Origin: Pelagibacterium sediminicola
Lineage (GTDB): Bacteria > Pseudomonadota > Alphaproteobacteria > Rhizobiales > Devosiaceae
Assembly (NCBI RefSeq): GCF_003390885.1
Contig: NZ_QMEL01000001.1
Coordinates: 496,001-560,000, forward strand
DNA length: 64,000 nucleotides
Reading direction: 5' to 3'
Shown: one piece after another, positions 46,171 through 55,564 of the stretch
How positions within the stretch are numbered: position 1 is the first letter of the stretch
Layout: the number at the start of each line of letters is the position of its first letter
Notes under the pieces: model-generated
Database searches by the model: none
Told to the model about the DNA's origin: nothing
Seen by the model: the letters and a program-made list of their open reading frames with translations, nothing else
Position numbers and translations under genes: made by a program

Positions 46171-47237
46171 GCGCGCATCCCCAAGCCCTTCGCATAAGCC
46201 TTGCCGAACTGGACCGGTTCGCCCGCGAGGTTCTTGTCGCTATCGGGGTCGATGCCCGGAGCGCGGACGCCGCCACCTCCGCCATGCTGCATGGCTCGCG
46301 GCTGGGGATCGACAGCCACGGCATCCGGCTTCTCGATCACTACGTCTGGGTCTTCGAGGGGGGGCGGGTTAACAAGACTCCCGCGCCGGGCTTTGCGCGC
46401 ACGTTTCCCGGGTTCGGGTATGTGGATGCCGATGACGGCCATGGCGCGCTCGGCGCCTATCTGGCTGCCGACCATGCGGTGGAACTGGCCGAACATGCCG
46501 GGATCGGTGCCGTTTCGGTGCGCAACTCCTCCCATTTCGGCCCGGCGGGAGCCTATGCGCTGGCGATGGCGCAAAAGGGGTATATGGGGCTGGCTTTCTG
46601 CAATTCGGACAGTTTCGTGCGCCTTCATGACGGTGCGGAGCGGTTCCACGGCACCAATCCCATCGCCATGGCGGTGCCGGTGCCCGGCCGGGACCCCTGG
46701 CTGCTCGACATGGCGACCAGCGCCATCCCCTACAACCGGGTCAAGCTCTATCGCAGTCTTGGACAGGACCTGCCCGCCGCGACCGCCTCGGATCGGGAGG
46801 GGCGCGATACGCGCGACGCCGATGACGTTGAGATGCTGGCGCCGCTGGGCGGAGAGTTCGGGTTCAAGGGCGCCGGGCTTGCCGGGCTCGTCGAAATTTT
46901 CTCCGCCGTGCTTTCGGGCATGAAGCTCAGCCATGAAATCATCCCCATGAGCGGGCCGGAGCGCGCAACGCCGCGCAAGATGGGCGCGTTCGTCGTCGCG
47001 ATACGGGTCGATGCGGTCACCGACAAGGCGGGCTTTTCCGATGGAATGGAACGCTATTTCGAGGCGGTCCGCGGTTCGGCAGTGCGCAAGGGCGGCAAGG
47101 TCATGATGCCGGGGGACCGGGAATGGGCCGTGGCGGCCGAGCGCGAGCGCTCGGGCGTGCCGCTCGATCCTGAAACGCGGCAGGCCTTTGAACGGCTGTC
47201 GCGGACATATGGCGTGAAATTACCCTTCGCCCCATAG
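46167..47237 (+). CDS. Ldh2-family malate/L-lactate/sugar-acid dehydrogenase
   Basis: A 356-residue Ldh_2-family NAD(P)-dependent oxidoreductase. The segments GSRLGIDSHGIRLLDHYV, VRNSSHFGPAGAYAL and TNPIAMAVPVPGRDPWLLDMATSAIPYNRV are typical, with the catalytic histidine in NSSHFG. The family includes malate, sulfolactate, ureidoglycolate and 2,3-diketo-L-gulonate dehydrogenases. Its place before a DctPQM transporter recalls yiaK-yiaMNO. A substrate of the deoxysugar-acid pathway is likely but not provable here. Confidence 0.82.
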   Translation: MSAHPQALRISLAELDRFAREVLVAIGVDARSADAATSAMLHGSRLGIDSHGIRLLDHYVWVFEGGRVNKTPAPGFARTFPGFGYVDADDGHGALGAYLAADHAVELAEHAGIGAVSVRNSSHFGPAGAYALAMAQKGYMGLAFCNSDSFVRLHDGAERFHGTNPIAMAVPVPGRDPWLLDMATSAIPYNRVKLYRSLGQDLPAATASDREGRDTRDADDVEMLAPLGGEFGFKGAGLAGLVEIFSAVLSGMKLSHEIIPMSGPERATPRKMGAFVVAIRVDAVTDKAGFSDGMERYFEAVRGSAVRKGGKVMMPGDREWAVAAERERSGVPLDPETRQAFERLSRTYGVKLPFAP

Positions 47238-47314
47238 GGGCGAAGCATGAGGCCCTCGCGATGCGGGCTGAGACGAGGCATCGTGCGACAAGTATATGAA
47301 CAGGGAGGTTCATA

Positions 47315-48304
47315 ATGAAAACGACCATCAGGACCGCCGCCGTGCTTCTGGCGGCAACGGCAATCGCCGGTGCGAGCGCGGTTCAGGCGCAGGATACCTA
47401 TACGCTGCGTTTTAACCACGTGCTCGGCCCGTCCGAGCCCTTCCACGAAGGGTTCCTCGCCTGGGCTGAAGCGGTAAGCGAGCGGACCGGCGGGGGGCTC
47501 ACGATCGAGGTGTTCCCGTCCGCCCAGCTCGGCGTTGAGGAAGACATCATCGAGCAGATCCGGCAGGGCGCCAATATCGGGCAGAACACCGACGCGGCGC
47601 GGCTGGGCACCTATGTGCCCCAGATCGCGGTGGTCAACGCGCCTTATTTCGTCGATTCCAACGAGGAGGCTTTTGCGCTGGCCGATTCGCCCTCGATGAT
47701 CGCCTGGCAGCAGCAGCTTGCCGACGAGCATGGGCTCAAGGTGGTGTGCTTCGATTGGGTGCAGGGCGACCGGCACTTCTTCACCAATAGCGAGGTCCGC
47801 ACGCCTGACGACCTGGCCGGGCTGCGCATCCGCACTCCGCCGGCCCCGATCTGGCAGGAATCGATCCGGGCTCTGGGCGCGGCCCCCACGGCGATGAATT
47901 TCGGCGATGTCTATCCGGGCCTGCAGCAGATGGCGATCGACGGGGCCGAGCTCGTCTATCCCAACATCACGGCGGGCAATCTTTATGAAGTGCTCGACTA
48001 CGCGATCGAGACCGCGCACATCAAGCTGGTCAATTTCCAGGTGGTGAGTTCGCAGTGGTTCAACGGCCTGCCGGAAGACTACCAGACCGCGCTGGTCGAG
48101 GAATGCCGCGTTGCCGGGCAAGAAACCTCGGCGGTGATGGCCGAGGCGGCGCAGGCGGCCAAGCAGACCCTGATCGACGAGGGCATGACCATCATCGACG
48201 ATCTCGATCTGGCTCCGTTCCGCGAGGCGGGCATGGCGGCCTATGAAGCACTCGGGCTGACCGAGGCGCGCGCGCAGGTCTATGCCGAGATCGGCAAGGA
48301 CTGA
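47315..48304 (+). CDS. TRAP transporter solute-binding protein DctP
   Basis: A 329-residue DctP-family receptor. The signal peptide ends at AVQAQD near residue 26. The motifs RFNHVLGPSEPFHEGFLAWAE, EVFPSAQLG and LAGLRIRTPPAPIWQESIRALGAAPTAMNFGDVYPGLQQ match DctP; the R in LRIRT is the conserved carboxylate-binding arginine. GGGAGG precedes the start. The ligand is probably a hydroxy- or keto-acid related to the two dehydrogenases upstream. Confidence 0.88.
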   Translation: MKTTIRTAAVLLAATAIAGASAVQAQDTYTLRFNHVLGPSEPFHEGFLAWAEAVSERTGGGLTIEVFPSAQLGVEEDIIEQIRQGANIGQNTDAARLGTYVPQIAVVNAPYFVDSNEEAFALADSPSMIAWQQQLADEHGLKVVCFDWVQGDRHFFTNSEVRTPDDLAGLRIRTPPAPIWQESIRALGAAPTAMNFGDVYPGLQQMAIDGAELVYPNITAGNLYEVLDYAIETAHIKLVNFQVVSSQWFNGLPEDYQTALVEECRVAGQETSAVMAEAAQAAKQTLIDEGMTIIDDLDLAPFREAGMAAYEALGLTEARAQVYAEIGKD

Positions 48305-48316
48305 TAAACCAACCGG

Positions 48317-48364
48317 AGCGTTTCCAGAATAAGTGGGCACCATTTATTCGGTTCGGAAGCGCGA
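48317..48364 (+). repeat. Dispersed intergenic palindromic repeat, copy B
   Basis: CGTTTCCAGAATAAGTGGGC begins an element that runs through ACCATTTATTCGGTTCGGAAGCGC. It shares the CGTTTCCAGAA, GGGCACC and TTCGGTTCG blocks with copy A at 31233. GCGTTTCC and GGAAGCGC pair to form a hairpin. It lies between dctP and dctQ, so it also acts as the intercistronic hairpin of this transporter operon. Confidence 0.65.
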
Positions 48365-48396
48365 CATATCAAGACGACGCCGGCGGGGACGGTTCG

Positions 48397-48879
48397 ATGC
48401 GTAAAATCTATCAGGGCTTCCTGCGGATCGAAGCGGTGCTTGCCGGCGTATTCCTGCTCCTGATGGTGGTGATGATGTTCACCGGTGGCGTTGCGCGGCT
48501 GATGCGCATGCCGCTCAACTGGACCATCGACATCGCCACATGGTCGTTTGCCTGGAGCGTGTTTCTTTGCGCCGATATCGCGTGGCGCAAGGATCTGCTC
48601 ATGTCGGTCGATATCGTTGCCGAGCGGTTCGCGCCGCCGGTGCAGCGGGCACTTACTTTCGTGAACTACATCCTCATTGCGGGGTTTCTGATCTATCTCG
48701 CCTATTCGGGCATTCACCTGTCCTGGGTGAGCCGGGCACGGCCCTTCCAGGGGATTCCATGGGCCAGCTATAGCTGGGTGACCCTGAGCCTGCCGGTCGG
48801 GGCCATGATCATGCTCGTCACCACCTGGCTCAAGTTCAAGGCATTCCTTGCCGGCCCCTCCGCCCCGGCCGAGCTTTGA
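48397..48879 (+). CDS. TRAP transporter small permease DctQ
   Basis: A 160-residue membrane protein with four hydrophobic segments. The DctQ pattern is seen in ACADIAWRKDLLMSVDIV-like sequence (residues about 57-75) and the final SLPVGAMIMLVTTWLKF. It is separated from dctP by 92 bases holding a repeat, and from dctM by 13 bases. Confidence 0.85.
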   Translation: MRKIYQGFLRIEAVLAGVFLLLMVVMMFTGGVARLMRMPLNWTIDIATWSFAWSVFLCADIAWRKDLLMSVDIVAERFAPPVQRALTFVNYILIAGFLIYLAYSGIHLSWVSRARPFQGIPWASYSWVTLSLPVGAMIMLVTTWLKFKAFLAGPSAPAEL

Positions 48880-48892
48880 ATATGAGGGTGCC

Positions 48893-50173
48893 ATGCTGAT
48901 CGTCATCATCGCCTTTTTCGTGCTTCTGGTCATCGGTATGCCGGTCGCGTTTGCGATCGGGATTTCGGGCGCGCTCTTTTTCATCCAGTATCCCGAGCTT
49001 CCCTTCACCATTCCCGTGCAGGTGACGGTCAGCCAGACGCAGAACTTCTCGCTGCTGGCCATTCCGCTTTTCATCATGGCGGGCAATTTTCTCAACCATT
49101 CGGGCATCACCGAACAACTTTTAAAGCTCGCATCGGTCTTGACGGGACGGCTCAAGGGCGGGCTCGCCCAGGTCTCGCTGGCCCTCTCGGCGCTGATGGG
49201 CGGGGTATCGGGATCGGCCATCGCGGATGCGGCCATGCAGTCGCGCATGTTGGGCGAGCCGATGATGAAGCGCGGATTTTCAAGCGGCTTCACGGCGGGC
49301 ATCCTCTCGTTCGGATCGGTCCTCACCCCCTTGATCCCGCCGGGGATCGGCATGATCCTTTACGGCTCGATCGGACAGGTCTCGATCGGGCGGATGTTTG
49401 CGGCCGGGATCATCCCCGCGCTGATGCTGTGGCTCGCGCTGGCCATTGCGGTGTGGATCACCGCCCATATGCGCGGTTATCAGCCCGAACGCCAGACACG
49501 GCCTTCGCTGGGCGAGTTGGGCGGCGCGCTGCGCGCCGGTTTCTGGGCGATGCTGTTTCCCGTGATGCTGCTGTTCGGTTTGAGGGCAGGAGTCTTCACC
49601 CCGTCCGAGATCGGCGCGTTCGCCGTTATCTATGCGGTGTTCGTGGGCGCGCTTATCTATCGAAGGCTCAGGACGCGCAATTTCATCGATGCGCTCGAGG
49701 GCAGCCTCGGCGACATCGGCGCCGTCATGTTTTTGATCGCGGTTTCGGCCATCCTCACCTATGGGATCGTGCTCGAGCGTGTGCCCGAGACGCTTGCCAA
49801 CTGGATCATCGGGCTGACCGACGATATCTCGGTGATCATGGTGATGATCGCGGTGGGGGTGGTGGTCGCGGGGCTGGTGATCGATGCGACGGTTCTGATC
49901 ATCATGCTCACGCCCATCTTCCTGCCGCTGATCCGCAGCCTTGACGGGGACCCGGTCCATTTCGGGGTGGTGTTCATCCTCGCGGCCACAATCGGCAATT
50001 TCACCCCGCCGATCGGGGCGGCAATGTTTGCGGTGTGCTCGGTGCTCAAGACGCGCGTCAGCGATTATACGCGTGAATCGGTGCCGTTCATCATTGCGGT
50101 CGTCGCCGTCACCATCCTTCTGGTCTTCGTGCCGCAGGCGGCGCTGTGGCTGCCCAACATGTTCTTTGGATAG
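48893..50173 (+). CDS. TRAP transporter large permease DctM
   Basis: A 426-residue membrane protein with about 12 segments. MGGVSGSAIADAAMQSRMLGEPMMKRGFSSGF and PPGIGMILYGSIGQVSIGRMF are the standard DctM signatures. ATG at 48893 follows GAGGGTG. It is convergent with the aldose epimerase gene, one base apart. Confidence 0.92.
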   Translation: MLIVIIAFFVLLVIGMPVAFAIGISGALFFIQYPELPFTIPVQVTVSQTQNFSLLAIPLFIMAGNFLNHSGITEQLLKLASVLTGRLKGGLAQVSLALSALMGGVSGSAIADAAMQSRMLGEPMMKRGFSSGFTAGILSFGSVLTPLIPPGIGMILYGSIGQVSIGRMFAAGIIPALMLWLALAIAVWITAHMRGYQPERQTRPSLGELGGALRAGFWAMLFPVMLLFGLRAGVFTPSEIGAFAVIYAVFVGALIYRRLRTRNFIDALEGSLGDIGAVMFLIAVSAILTYGIVLERVPETLANWIIGLTDDISVIMVMIAVGVVVAGLVIDATVLIIMLTPIFLPLIRSLDGDPVHFGVVFILAATIGNFTPPIGAAMFAVCSVLKTRVSDYTRESVPFIIAVVAVTILLVFVPQAALWLPNMFFG

Positions 50174-50174
50174 A

Positions 50175-51182
50175 TCAAGCGATCTCTATGGCGCAGCGGT
50201 GGAGATAGGGGCTTTCGGGGGTGATCACCGGCGAAGGGAAATGGGGATGGTTCATCGCGTCGGGAAAGATTTGGTCCTCAAGGCAGAGGCCACAATAGCG
50301 ACCATAATGGCGGCCATCGATCCCGGGAACCGGCACCGAGAGTTTTATCCCGTTATAGACCTGAACGCCGGGCTGGTCGGTGTAGAGCCTCAGGGTCAGC
50401 GCCGCGTCGGGAGCGGCAAGGATCGCCGCCGGGTCTTCCGTGTTGCGCCGCGCGTCGAGGACGAAGTTGAGATCGACCGGCACGGGTGCGCCATCGGCGG
50501 TGCGGATCGGTCTTGCGGCGCGGAAATCGTAATCGGTGCCGGCAACGGGCAGGATTGCGCCGGTCGGAATCAGTTCCTCGTCGAGTTGGGTATAGGCGCC
50601 TGCCGCGAGCCACAAGCGGTGGTCGAGCACATCGCCTTCACCGGTCAGGTTGAAATAATTGTGTTGGACGATGTTGACCGGGGTGGGGCGGTCGGTCGTT
50701 GCCGCAAATTCCATATCGAGCCGGTGCCCGTCGAGCCGATAGGTGACCGAGATCGCGAGATTTCCCGGATAGCCCATATCGCCGTCGGGGCTGTCGAGCG
50801 TCAGCCTGACGCTCGAACCATCGTATTCGGCAATGGTCCAGTTCTGCCTGCCGATGCCGCGTGGACCGCCATGCAGGTGATTGCGGCCTTCGTTCAGCGG
50901 CAGGGTATAGGCCGTGCCATCGAGCGTGAACTGCCCGCGCGCCGTGCGGTTGGCGATGCGTCCGGCGATGGCGCCGAAATAGGGACTGTGGGCGGGGTAG
51001 GGATCGAAACTGTCAAAACCCAGCACCACCGGCCGCATCTGGTCGCCCACCGGCACGCGCCAGTCACGAACCAGCGCACCCCAGGTGAGGATGGCGATGG
51101 AAACGCCCGCCGGGGAGGTCAGCGTCACCTCCTCGACATCGCGTCCCTCGAAGGTCCCGAAAACCCGTCTTTGTCCGTTCAT
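50175..51182 (-). CDS. Aldose 1-epimerase (GalM family)
   Basis: A 335-residue galactose mutarotase-like enzyme. NRTARGQFTLDG, LHGGPRGIGRQNW (substrate histidine) and VQHNYFNLTGEGDVLDH (catalytic histidine region) are present, with a C-terminal HFPSPVITPESPYLH. It interconverts sugar anomers. Its start directly follows the stop of the semialdehyde dehydrogenase, so the two are one transcript. Confidence 0.88.
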   Translation of the reverse strand: MNGQRRVFGTFEGRDVEEVTLTSPAGVSIAILTWGALVRDWRVPVGDQMRPVVLGFDSFDPYPAHSPYFGAIAGRIANRTARGQFTLDGTAYTLPLNEGRNHLHGGPRGIGRQNWTIAEYDGSSVRLTLDSPDGDMGYPGNLAISVTYRLDGHRLDMEFAATTDRPTPVNIVQHNYFNLTGEGDVLDHRLWLAAGAYTQLDEELIPTGAILPVAGTDYDFRAARPIRTADGAPVPVDLNFVLDARRNTEDPAAILAAPDAALTLRLYTDQPGVQVYNGIKLSVPVPGIDGRHYGRYCGLCLEDQIFPDAMNHPHFPSPVITPESPYLHRCAIEIA

Positions 51183-52631
51183 CTAGCCGCCCAGTCCTCC
51201 AAGCGAGATATATTTGGTGACGAGATATTCCTCGATCCCCTGCCTGCCGCCCTCGCTGCCCAGCCCGCTTTCCTTGACCCCGCCGAACGGCGCGACCTCG
51301 GTGGTGAAAAAGCCTTCATTGACGCCGACCAGCCCGTATTCGAGCGCATCGGCGACGCGGAAGGCGCGGCCAAGGTCGCGTGAGAAAAAGTAGCACGCCA
51401 ACCCGTAGGGCGTGTCGTTGGCGATGCGGATGGCCTCGTCTTCGCCGGCGAAGCGATAGACCGCCGAGACGGGCCCGAAAATCTCCTCGCTGGCGATCTT
51501 CATCTTCGTTGTGGCACCCGACAGGACGGTCGGCTCGAAGAATGTGCCGCCCAGCGCGTGGCGCTTGCCGCCTGCAAGGATTTTCGCGCCGTTATCGGTC
51601 GCATCGGCGATCAGGCCCTCGATCTTTTCGACCGCGTCCATATCGATGAGTGGGCCCTGATCGATCCCCTCGCCGGTGCCCGGGCCAACCTTGAGGGCCC
51701 TTGAGCGCTCGGTGAGCTTTTCGACGAAGGCGTCGTGGATGCCGTCCTGAACGAGAAAGCGGTTGGTGCACACGCAGGTCTGGCCTGCATTGCGGTATTT
51801 GGCGATCATGGCGGCGTCGACGGCCTTGTCGAGATCGGCATCGTCGAAAACGATGAAGGGCGCGTTGCCGCCCAGCTCCATCGAGACCTTCTTGACCGTC
51901 GTGGCCGACTGGGCGATCAGCATCTTGCCCACTTCGGTCGAGCCGGTGAAGGTCACCTTGCGCACGTGCGGGTTGGCCGTCAACTCGCCCCCGATCTCGC
52001 GGGCCGAGCCGGTGACGACGTTGACCACGCCCTTGGGAAAGCCCGCCATTTCGGCGAGCGCGCCCCAGACGAGCCCGGAATAGGGGGTCTGGGAGGCGGG
52101 CTTGATGACGACGGTGCAGCCCGCGGCGAGCGCCGGGCCGACCTTGCGCGACAGCATCGAGGAGGGGAAGTTCCAGGGGGTGATCGCAGCGCACACGCCC
52201 ACCGGCTCGCGCGTTACCAGCAGCTTGCGGTTCTTGAACGGGGAGGGAACGATGTCGCCATAGATCCGGCGCGCCTCTTCGGCGAACCAGCGGATATAGC
52301 CGGCCGAAAGCGCAAGCTCGCCCCTGGCCTCGGCGATCGGCTTGCCCTGCTCGGCGGTGAGGATGTGGGCCAGCTCGTCGATATTGGCGCGGATGGCGTC
52401 GTAAAGCGCGAACAGCATGTCGGCGCGTTCGGCGGCAAGGGTCTGTTTGAAACTGGTAAAGGCGGTGGCGGCGGCCTCGATGGCGCGGCGGGTTTCGGCT
52501 GCCCCGGCATTGGGCACCCGCCCGATCACCGATCCATCCGCGGGATTGATGACATCGAGCGTTTTGCCCGAATCGGCGGGCACCCACTCTCCATCGATGA
52601 GATTGGCGTTGTGGCGCAGCAGGTCGGTCAT
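51183..52631 (-). CDS. NAD(P)-dependent succinate-semialdehyde dehydrogenase-like (GabD)
   Basis: A 482-residue aldehyde dehydrogenase. The catalytic cysteine is in NAGQTCVCTNRF and the glutamate in MELGGNAPF; ITPWNFPSSML and FTGSTEVGK bind cofactor. It resembles GabD, but pairing with an aldose epimerase near sugar-acid genes leaves alpha-ketoglutarate semialdehyde, lactaldehyde or glutarate semialdehyde open. AGGGAG precedes the start. It is distinct from doeC earlier in the window. Confidence 0.85.
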   Translation of the reverse strand: MTDLLRHNANLIDGEWVPADSGKTLDVINPADGSVIGRVPNAGAAETRRAIEAAATAFTSFKQTLAAERADMLFALYDAIRANIDELAHILTAEQGKPIAEARGELALSAGYIRWFAEEARRIYGDIVPSPFKNRKLLVTREPVGVCAAITPWNFPSSMLSRKVGPALAAGCTVVIKPASQTPYSGLVWGALAEMAGFPKGVVNVVTGSAREIGGELTANPHVRKVTFTGSTEVGKMLIAQSATTVKKVSMELGGNAPFIVFDDADLDKAVDAAMIAKYRNAGQTCVCTNRFLVQDGIHDAFVEKLTERSRALKVGPGTGEGIDQGPLIDMDAVEKIEGLIADATDNGAKILAGGKRHALGGTFFEPTVLSGATTKMKIASEEIFGPVSAVYRFAGEDEAIRIANDTPYGLACYFFSRDLGRAFRVADALEYGLVGVNEGFFTTEVAPFGGVKESGLGSEGGRQGIEEYLVTKYISLGGLGG

Positions 52632-52683
52632 GGGGGGCTCCCTTGAAAGGTTTCGGAACGAGGCGGACCGTCAGCAAAAAGCT

Positions 52684-53301
52684 CTAGACGCGCTGGACGG
52701 TCCAGCGCACGATTTCCCCGATCACCTCGTTGAGCGCCGCGTTAAGGGCCGGCACCGCTTCGGGGGCGCTGGTTCCCGGGGCCGGGATGGTCGCGGCGAA
52801 TGCCGAGGATGCAACGACCCGCCGGTTCCAGTCATCGACCAGCCGCACATTGAGGCTCACGACAGCCTGGCGCCCGGCCGAAAGATCGAGCTCGAACGCC
52901 CGGATGTCCGACGCCAGCACCCGGTCTGGATTGAGCGGGTCCGTGGTCCGGCCCACATTGGCAACCCCTGCATCCTGAAACGCCTGCAAGAGCCGGGTCT
53001 GGATCAACCGGGGCAAGCTGTCGGACCATTGGGCGGTGGGCAGGTAGCTCAACACCCCGCCCGGTTCGCGTGCCACGATCCTGTCGGTATCGTAGGTCTG
53101 GAGGGCTTCGGGCACCGAGATCAGCACGGTGCGGTTCGAGCGGCGTGCTGCCGGCTGGGTGGCGGCGGCGACGAGATCATAGGTGACCAGCGGGGTCGTC
53201 CCCGTACACGCGGCAAGAAGGCCCGCCGTGCCGGTTGCGGTCATAGCCAGAAAGGCACGCCGGGCGAGAACGGGGCCGGTTGCGGGCGTTTTCGATGTCA
53301 T
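52684..53301 (-). CDS. ABC-type transport auxiliary lipoprotein (PqiC-like) of the Mla operon
   Basis: A 205-residue protein with a signal region ending in TGTAGLLAACTG, a lipobox with cysteine near residue 33. The remaining domain (VLISVPEALQTYDTDRIVAR, WSDSLPRLIQTRLLQAFQ) is the auxiliary lipoprotein fold found with MCE systems. It overlaps mlaD by 4 bases and ends the operon. Confidence 0.85.
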   Translation of the reverse strand: MTSKTPATGPVLARRAFLAMTATGTAGLLAACTGTTPLVTYDLVAAATQPAARRSNRTVLISVPEALQTYDTDRIVAREPGGVLSYLPTAQWSDSLPRLIQTRLLQAFQDAGVANVGRTTDPLNPDRVLASDIRAFELDLSAGRQAVVSLNVRLVDDWNRRVVASSAFAATIPAPGTSAPEAVPALNAALNEVIGEIVRWTVQRV

Positions 53302-54791
53302 TGACCCAACTCTCTTACTGTCTGGCCGCCGAAAATCAGAAGCTGCGGGTTCCGCTCGAAATTTGCAAGTATGCGGTCGAGGCGACGCAAGGTTCCCCGT
53401 GCCTCGTTGGCAAGGGCAGTGTATTCGCCCAGGCCCCGATTGGCAAAGCCGGTGAGCCCGTTCGTGATCTCGGTGGTGCGTGCATCGAGATTTTCGGCGA
53501 GCGTCCTGATGGACTGGGAGGTGAGGGCCAGATCGCTGAAGAGCGTTTCACCCTCGTCCGAGCCAACCATCTCATCGACGCGTCCGGCGATGGCCTCGAT
53601 CCGGTCGGCCGTGTTCATCAGACTCTCGGTCAGGATACGGCCGTTCTCGATGATCTCGGATACGGCGGGGGCGCCATCGCCAAGCGCAACCGAAAACGCC
53701 TCGATATTGTCCATGGCGCGGGCGATCACCTGAGGATCGACCGCCTCGGAGGCATCGTCGATCAGGCTCAGTGTATCCTCAAGGGCATCGGCGATGCCGG
53801 AAAGATTGCCGGCGAGCGCATCGGCATTGTCGAAGAAATTGTCGATACTGCCGGTGTTGCGGGCCAGAGATGCCGAGAACGCTTCGATATTGCTGAAGGT
53901 CTCGCGCACCTGTTCGGGGGGCACGGCCTCGACGACGCTGCGCACCTCGGTGGTCAGGTTGCGCAACTCCTCGGCCAGCGGACCGATGCGATCGGCGGTG
54001 TCGGTGAGGGTGGACAGGAAGTCGTCCAGCCCGTCGGCATTTAAGGCGAGCGCGCCGGAAAAGGTTTCCGCGTTGGCAATGGTCGTGGCCAGCGACGCTT
54101 CGTTATCGGCGATGAACCGTTCGAGGCGGTTGAACGTCGCGCTGGCGCCCTCGAGCGTTGAGCGCGCGGACTCGATGATGGCCGAGAAATCGGAATCCTC
54201 GCCCATGCCGACATTGTCGGCGAGCGCGGAAAGCGAGGTGGCAAGGTTTTCGACGCTGGCGATGGTGCGCGAGAGGCTGTCGGTGTTTTCTCCCAGGAAC
54301 GTATCGATGCGCGAAAGGGTGGAATCGGCGCTGGCAACGATGTCGCGCGCGCCCTCGATGATGAGCTGGAAGTCGGAGGGTTCGCCCAGAAGGATCGCCG
54401 CGTCCTGCCCGGCGGAGGCAGCGACCGGACCTGCCGCGACGGTGCCACCCAGAAGCTGGATATGGGCCATGCCGGTCAGCCCCTGGATTTCGAGCACGGC
54501 GCGAGTGTCGTTCATCACCGGGGTGCTTTCGCGCACGGTGATGCGGGCGATGACGCGGTTGGGGTCTTCCGGATCGATCCTGACGCCGGTGACGTCGCCC
54601 ACCTTGATGCCGTTGAAAAGCACGTCGGTGCCCGCGCCGAGCCCGGTGACCGAGCCGGTGAACACCACGTCATAGGGGGTGCGCGGTCCGGCATTGCCCG
54701 AGGCGCTGAACCAGTAGACGAACCCGAACAGGGCGGCGATGACGAGGGTGGCAAAGGCGCCGACAAGCGCGTAATTGGCTTTATTTTCCAT
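53298..54791 (-). CDS. mlaD: MlaD-like MCE-domain phospholipid transport protein
   Basis: A 497-residue protein with one N-terminal membrane segment (ALVGAFATLVIAALFGFVYWF), an MCE domain (about residues 38-115, with GLGAGTDVLFNGIKVGDV) and a long helical part of some 370 residues rich in AD/N repeats such as ENLATSLSALADNVG. The long tail is as in other alphaproteobacterial forms. It links inner and outer membranes for lipid transport with MlaEF. Confidence 0.88.
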   Translation of the reverse strand: MENKANYALVGAFATLVIAALFGFVYWFSASGNAGPRTPYDVVFTGSVTGLGAGTDVLFNGIKVGDVTGVRIDPEDPNRVIARITVRESTPVMNDTRAVLEIQGLTGMAHIQLLGGTVAAGPVAASAGQDAAILLGEPSDFQLIIEGARDIVASADSTLSRIDTFLGENTDSLSRTIASVENLATSLSALADNVGMGEDSDFSAIIESARSTLEGASATFNRLERFIADNEASLATTIANAETFSGALALNADGLDDFLSTLTDTADRIGPLAEELRNLTTEVRSVVEAVPPEQVRETFSNIEAFSASLARNTGSIDNFFDNADALAGNLSGIADALEDTLSLIDDASEAVDPQVIARAMDNIEAFSVALGDGAPAVSEIIENGRILTESLMNTADRIEAIAGRVDEMVGSDEGETLFSDLALTSQSIRTLAENLDARTTEITNGLTGFANRGLGEYTALANEARGTLRRLDRILANFERNPQLLIFGGQTVRELGQ

Positions 54792-55560
54792 CGTCCAGCT
54801 TCTCCAGGTGCCGCGCGCGGGGGCCCTTGAAATAGTCGTTGAGCCAAGGGTCGTCCGAGGCGAGCATGTCGGCCATGGTTCCCGCTTTCAAGAGCCTGCC
54901 ATCGCCCAGCGCCACGATGCGGTCGCAGGCGGCGGCCAGGCTGTCAAGATCGTGGGTCACCATATAAACGGTCAGGCCCAGCATGTCGCGCAAAGATACG
55001 ACGAGTTCATCGAACCGGGCCGCCCCGATCGGATCGAGCCCGGCGGTCGGTTCATCGAGAAACAGGATTTCGGGATCGAGTGCCAGCGCACGGGCGAGCG
55101 CGGCGCGCTTGATCATGCCGCCCGAAAGCTCGGAAGGGTAAAGATGGGCCGCTTCGGGCGGCAGGCCCACCAGATCGATCTTGTAGCGCGCGATCTCGCG
55201 GCGCATCCGGGCGCTCATCGAAAAGTGCTCGCGCATGGGAAACTCGATGTTTTCGAGTACGGTCAGCGCGGAGAAAAGCGCGCCCTGCTGGAACAGAACA
55301 CCCCAGCGCCGCTCGGTCGCCCGGCGCCCGGCGGGCCCCAGATTGTCGTAATCGGTGCCAAAGACCCGCACCTTGCCGCCTGCCTTGGGCAACAGGCCGA
55401 TGATGGCGCGCAACGTTACCGACTTGCCCGAGCCCGAGGGGCCGATGACCCCCAGGATCTCGCCCCTTTCGACCGTGAAGCTCAGCCCGTCGATGACCTT
55501 TTTGGGTCCGAAGGCGACCGAAAGGTTCTCGATCTCGATGATGGGCGTCCCCTGGGCCAT
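54781..55560 (-). CDS. mlaF: MlaF-like phospholipid ABC transporter ATPase
   Basis: A 259-residue ATPase with Walker A GPSGSGKSV, signature LSGGMIKRAALARALA and Walker B ILFLDEPTAGLDP, which is the MlaF/Ttg2A pattern. ATG at 55560 follows the mlaE stop by 4 bases. It overlaps mlaD by 11 bases. Confidence 0.92.
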   Translation of the reverse strand: MAQGTPIIEIENLSVAFGPKKVIDGLSFTVERGEILGVIGPSGSGKSVTLRAIIGLLPKAGGKVRVFGTDYDNLGPAGRRATERRWGVLFQQGALFSALTVLENIEFPMREHFSMSARMRREIARYKIDLVGLPPEAAHLYPSELSGGMIKRAALARALALDPEILFLDEPTAGLDPIGAARFDELVVSLRDMLGLTVYMVTHDLDSLAAACDRIVALGDGRLLKAGTMADMLASDDPWLNDYFKGPRARHLEKLDDGK

Positions 55561-55564
55561 GGCG

